NCBI GenBank assembly: GCA_964402115.1
Contig: CAYOBW010000015.1
Coordinates: forward strand, 1 to 53,165
DNA length: 53,165 nucleotides
Source of the DNA: CAYOBW01 sp964402115
Lineage (GTDB): Bacteria > Verrucomicrobiota > Kiritimatiellia > UBA8416 > CAYOBW01
Direction: 5' to 3'
The position numbers were made by a program, and so were the translations under genes. The notes beneath the pieces were generated by a model that ran no database searches, had not been told where the DNA came from, and saw nothing but the letters and a program-made list of their open reading frames with translations. Of the stretch, positions 50,120 to 53,165 are shown piece after piece; the stretch's first letter is position 1, and each line of letters opens with the position of its first letter.

Positions 50120-50125
50120 AGCTGA

Positions 50126-51334
50126 TTACCTGTCGTGGACGCCCGGCGCGCGATGCTGAGCGGTGGCGCCCAGGCAGGCAGCGAACCTGGCGCAATTCGA
50201 CGCGAGATCGAACTCCGTGCGGCACAGCGCGTGGGCGCCGGCCGCCCTGCGGAGCCACAGCGCCGGCGACTGCCACAGTCCGGCGAGCGCGGCACGGTCC
50301 TGCTCCAACGCACCTGTCAAACACACACCGGCCCCGCTGCTCTCGACAAGCTGCCAGGCCATGCTGTCCGGTTCGGCATCCACAATCACGGGCAACGCCG
50401 CCGCAGCATACGCCGCGAGTTTCGCGCTCAACGAGGTCCGTCCGAAGAGCAGGCGGGACGCACCGCGGTACAAGCCCAGGTAGCACGCGTCGACGCGGGC
50501 CGCGCGCAGCCCCCGGACAACAGCGGCGTCGTCTTCGGCGTACGGCAGGGTGGAAACCCTGACATTGGCGGGCAGCGTCACGTTCTCGAAGAACCGATCC
50601 CGGTAGGCCAGGGAGACGATCTCCACCGGATGCGGCAAGCCCTCCAGGAGCCGCAGGAAGGCCGTCCACTGGGCCAGCTCCACGCGCATGGACCCGCAGA
50701 TGCCCACCCGACGGGTGCGATCCTGCCGCCAGCGGATGCCGCAATCCTCGACCGACGCCATCAACGCCCTGTCCACGGAAGGGGGAAACACCAGCGTGTT
50801 GTCCCTCGTCAGGTTGGCGTAACGCTCCAGCAGGTACTCCCGCATGCCAGCTGAAATCGCATCGGCGCTGGACGCCCGCAGGAAAGCGCGATTCACGGCC
50901 CGCGCATACCAGGGGTAGAACAGGGGCGGCACAATGGACCGCGCCGTTTCAGGCGCGTCGTGCGCGGTGACGTGCAGGGGCAGCCCCGACAGGCGCTGCA
51001 GGCGCCAACCCACATCGGCCGCGGCCAGTTCCGGCAGCACCCACAAGACATCGGCTTTGAAATCGCGCACCCACGCCGCCACCCGGGCGGCCACCGCGCG
51101 GCCCTGCAGCGCGTGCACGTAGTAATGCCCCACCCACGTCGACCGCAGGCGCCAGTGCGGCAGCGCCAGCGGAAAGGCCTGATGCCGGAAGGCGGTCGCG
51201 TGCCCGGCCGTGCAAGGCTGCAGCGAGCACCAGGCGAAACGATCCGCCGGCAGCCAGTCGGCATAGCGCCTGAGAATCTTGTACCTGGCGTCGGGCGGCC
51301 AGAGCGTCAGCAGCGCGATGCGGGGTGTCGTCAT
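50126..51334 (-). CDS. GT-B type glycosyltransferase
   Basis: The 402-residue product opens RIALLTLWPPDARYKILRRYADWL and has VTAHDAPETARSIV in the first domain, VFPPSVDRAL at the hinge and VGICGSMRVELAQWTAFLRLL as second-domain entry. TSLSAKLAAYAAAALPVIVDAEPDS occupies the donor-binding position. It lacks the clear EX7E motif of its neighbours and is a divergent GT4-like enzyme. Gaps of 6 and 13 bases join it to AsnB and the membrane protein gene. Confidence 0.78.
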   Translation of the reverse strand: MTTPRIALLTLWPPDARYKILRRYADWLPADRFAWCSLQPCTAGHATAFRHQAFPLALPHWRLRSTWVGHYYVHALQGRAVAARVAAWVRDFKADVLWVLPELAAADVGWRLQRLSGLPLHVTAHDAPETARSIVPPLFYPWYARAVNRAFLRASSADAISAGMREYLLERYANLTRDNTLVFPPSVDRALMASVEDCGIRWRQDRTRRVGICGSMRVELAQWTAFLRLLEGLPHPVEIVSLAYRDRFFENVTLPANVRVSTLPYAEDDAAVVRGLRAARVDACYLGLYRGASRLLFGRTSLSAKLAAYAAAALPVIVDAEPDSMAWQLVESSGAGVCLTGALEQDRAALAGLWQSPALWLRRAAGAHALCRTEFDLASNCARFAACLGATAQHRAPGVHDR

Positions 51335-51347
51335 CTTCGCGCGCGCC

Positions 51348-52934
51348 TCACGGCGCCAGGCGGTAGACCGGCGTCAGCGTGCGATCCATGTCGTTCGTGT
51401 AGGAAAACGCGTACTCCCAGCGAAAGCCGTCCAGAAAAGTCTGAAACCCCGCGTCCGACGCGCCGCTGTGCGCAGCCAGCACCCCCCACAGGTGGCGCGT
51501 GACGGATGGGGCCACGTACACGGACGCGCCGGCCTGCTGACGGTCTTGAAAGGCCGCGCGCAGAACAGCGAACTTGCCGCCGGCATCCCCCGTGCCGTAA
51601 ACGGAATCGACCGACAACGCGAAGGGGCGACCGGCCCAGAACTTCAGCGGCGCCGTCAGGTCGCCGGCCGTCATGAGACAGTCCGCGGGCCCGGTGTGCT
51701 GCAACCAGGCGCGCATCGAGGCCGTGAACAGGGGGGTGTCCCGGCGCTGCGTGACGCCCGCGAAATAGAGATTGAACGCCAGGGTCAGCACGCCCAGCGC
51801 CAGAACCCCGCCGTCCGCCCAGGCGCGCAGCGCGCGCCCACGTCCGCTCCGCGGCCCGGCCCCCCCCCACGCGGACCACCCGAGCACGGCCAGGCCCAGG
51901 ACCGGAGCCAGCGTGGTGAGCCAGATCTTCTTCGACCAGGGGCACCACATGCAGATCAGCAGCGCCGTCACGGTCACCTGCAGCAGGAGCAGGGCCTGCA
52001 CGGGACGGTGGAGCGGCGGCAGCCAACGCCAGCGGCAGACGCCAGCCAGAAGCAGCGCCAGCGCGGCGGCCCCCAGCGCGAGACGCACGCCCTGCGCAGC
52101 CGAACCCCACGGTTGGGCATAGAACAGATTCAGAACCGTGCGACCCCCGATGGTCAGGAAGTCAGCCTGCAGGAAGCTGCCGTATTGCTGGGAACCGAAG
52201 TGCCCGAACAACCACCCAAGCACACGGACCGGGTTGGCACTGCCGGTGCTGGCGAACCCGCAGACCCAAAGCAGGCCGCCCACCGTCAAGCTTGCGGCCA
52301 GGCCAAAACCCACGGCACGCCGCCAGGCGCCGCGCCGCAGCGCCGTCACAAAGCCGATGAGGCAGACAAAGCCGTTGATCTGGTGCACGGCCGTGGCGAC
52401 GCCCGCGAGCAAGCCGATGCGCACCCACGCCGCCAGACCGGCGTCGGGAGGCAGCGCCAACAGGGCCGCTAGGAAGGCGCAGGCAGCCAGGACGGTCATG
52501 CTGTAGATGTCCGCAGTGCCCGTGTAGGCCAACAGGCCCAGCGTCCCCCCCATGAACAGGGAGAAACCCAGGCTGGCCGCCATGCTCAGCCGCAGCACCT
52601 TGGAGGCCAGCCGGTACATGACCGCGACCGCGGCCCCGCTGCACAACGCGTTGACCACGACGAAAACCGGCAGCGCCCGCCCCGCGTAGCCCAGACTGCG
52701 CGCCAGCCCCAACGCGGCGTTCAGCACCACGTGCCCCAGCGGATGCATCGGGATGATCGTCTGCGCACCGGGGTTCTCGGCCGCCCACACGTACCACAGC
52801 GAGTCCCACGGCTGATGCTCGAGCGAGGGGGCGACGTAGACGTACAGGCCGGCGAAGAACGCCAGTAGCACAGCCGTCAACACCCGCTCCAGGTGAGACC
52901 TGCGTGCGCCCTGCGCCTGTTCTCCGAGAGACAT
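51348..52934 (-). CDS. Polytopic membrane protein, probable GT39/DUF2723-like glycosyltransferase
   Basis: The 528-residue product has about twelve hydrophobic segments. An early loop has an acidic residue and PWDSLWYVWAAENPGA, then HPLGHVVLNAALG, which resembles the region of DUF2723/PMT-type lipid-phosphate-dependent transferases. A periplasmic C-terminal domain of about 130 residues follows the last helix (TGPADCLMTAGDLTAPLKFWAG). It may add a sugar on the outer face of the inner membrane or act as a polymerase-like protein. The GT39 assignment is tentative. Confidence 0.65.
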   Translation of the reverse strand: MSLGEQAQGARRSHLERVLTAVLLAFFAGLYVYVAPSLEHQPWDSLWYVWAAENPGAQTIIPMHPLGHVVLNAALGLARSLGYAGRALPVFVVVNALCSGAAVAVMYRLASKVLRLSMAASLGFSLFMGGTLGLLAYTGTADIYSMTVLAACAFLAALLALPPDAGLAAWVRIGLLAGVATAVHQINGFVCLIGFVTALRRGAWRRAVGFGLAASLTVGGLLWVCGFASTGSANPVRVLGWLFGHFGSQQYGSFLQADFLTIGGRTVLNLFYAQPWGSAAQGVRLALGAAALALLLAGVCRWRWLPPLHRPVQALLLLQVTVTALLICMWCPWSKKIWLTTLAPVLGLAVLGWSAWGGAGPRSGRGRALRAWADGGVLALGVLTLAFNLYFAGVTQRRDTPLFTASMRAWLQHTGPADCLMTAGDLTAPLKFWAGRPFALSVDSVYGTGDAGGKFAVLRAAFQDRQQAGASVYVAPSVTRHLWGVLAAHSGASDAGFQTFLDGFRWEYAFSYTNDMDRTLTPVYRLAP

Positions 52935-52959
52935 GATCGTACCCGCCGTTTGAGGACAC

Positions 52960-53165
52960 TCAGACGAACTTCAGCTTCGCCGCCCCGAAAACCACCATGC
53001 GCAGAAGCAGCCAGCCGTGCCGCCAGCGCTGGATGTTCGTGTTGCCGTACGTGCGATCCTGGTACCGGACCGGCACGTCCACAATGTGCAGGTTCTGCTT
53101 CGTCGCGCCAAACAGCAGGTCGAAATCCCCGAACGGATCGAACTCGCCGAAAAAAGCACGCTTGG
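52960..53165 (-). CDS. GT2 (dolichol-phosphate-mannose-synthase-like) C-terminal end, cut by window edge
   Basis: The minus-strand frame that enters at the right edge encodes 67 residues and stops at 52960. It contains FGEFDPFGDFDLLFGATK, VDVPVRYQDRTYG and TNIQRWRHGWLLLRMVVFGAAKLKFV. These blocks match the C-terminal part of GT2 enzymes in polysaccharide loci. The stop lies 25 bases before the membrane protein start. The upstream part, including the catalytic DXD, is outside the window. Confidence 0.85.
   Translation of the reverse strand, partial: KRAFFGEFDPFGDFDLLFGATKQNLHIVDVPVRYQDRTYGNTNIQRWRHGWLLLRMVVFGAAKLKFV

Noticed and set aside
1..53165. CRISPR arrays, tRNA or rRNA genes, transposases, phage or integrase genes
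   Set aside because: No regularly spaced repeats, no cloverleaf or rRNA signature sequences, and no recombinase-like frames were recognised on either strand.

Overview
The window is a GC-rich bacterial chromosome segment in which every gene I can support lies on the minus strand, so transcription runs from high to low coordinates. No rRNA, tRNA, CRISPR array or transposase is visible. The lineage cannot be fixed from the sequence. High GC, an ExeA/GspC-like/secretin operon, a Ras-like small GTPase, a UroD-family protein and a sigma-54 activator together would fit a Gram-negative member of the PVC group (Kiritimatiellota/Verrucomicrobia-like). That placement is inference.

Layout by region. 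Positions 1-1755 hold the start of purA and a queE-queC pair (7-deazaguanine/queuosine precursor synthesis). Positions 1921-6078 form an operon read as UroD-family protein, Ras-like GTPase, sigma-54 activator and MsrB, behind a good sigma-70-type promoter (6135-6163). Positions 6277-8235 encode a secreted PDZ protein, an asparagine-rich secreted protein and a small lipoprotein. Positions 8335-10745 encode an OmpR-type response regulator and a membrane histidine kinase. Positions 10852-15717 are a compact secretion/pilus-type operon (ExeA-like ATPase, GspC/PilP-like protein, secretin, coiled-coil TPR protein). It has a near-consensus promoter at 15808-15836 and a rho-independent terminator at 10791-10817.

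From 15988 to the right edge, about 37 kb is one head-to-tail surface-polysaccharide locus, largely without gaps. It holds an ABC-2 exporter (Wzm/Wzt type), about twenty GT2, GT4-like and GT39-like glycosyltransferase modules, four SAM methyltransferases, three left-handed beta-helix acyltransferases, an MBOAT/SGNH O-acylation pair, a radical SAM/SPASM enzyme, an AsnB-type amidotransferase and a deacetylase-like protein. Many junctions are ATGA/GTGA overlaps, which suggests one long co-transcribed unit whose start lies beyond the window. The likely product is a heavily decorated, ABC-exported glycan.

The most interesting structure is at 43.6-46.9 kb. A roughly 3.2-kb segment of clearly lower GC carries a GT4 module, a GT2 gene and a methyltransferase gene. 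It is bounded by an imperfect 50-bp direct repeat made of the end of one glycosyltransferase gene plus the start of the next. It contains the two largest intergenic gaps of the whole locus, and at its left edge two glycosyltransferases are fused into one 957-codon frame. Just outside it, a 77-bp repeat-like element with 9-bp inverted ends sits in frame inside another glycosyltransferase gene. I read this as a recombined glycosyltransferase cassette that has recently diversified the locus.

No stretch without a gene exceeds 300 bases. The largest gap is 15718-15987 and is annotated below.
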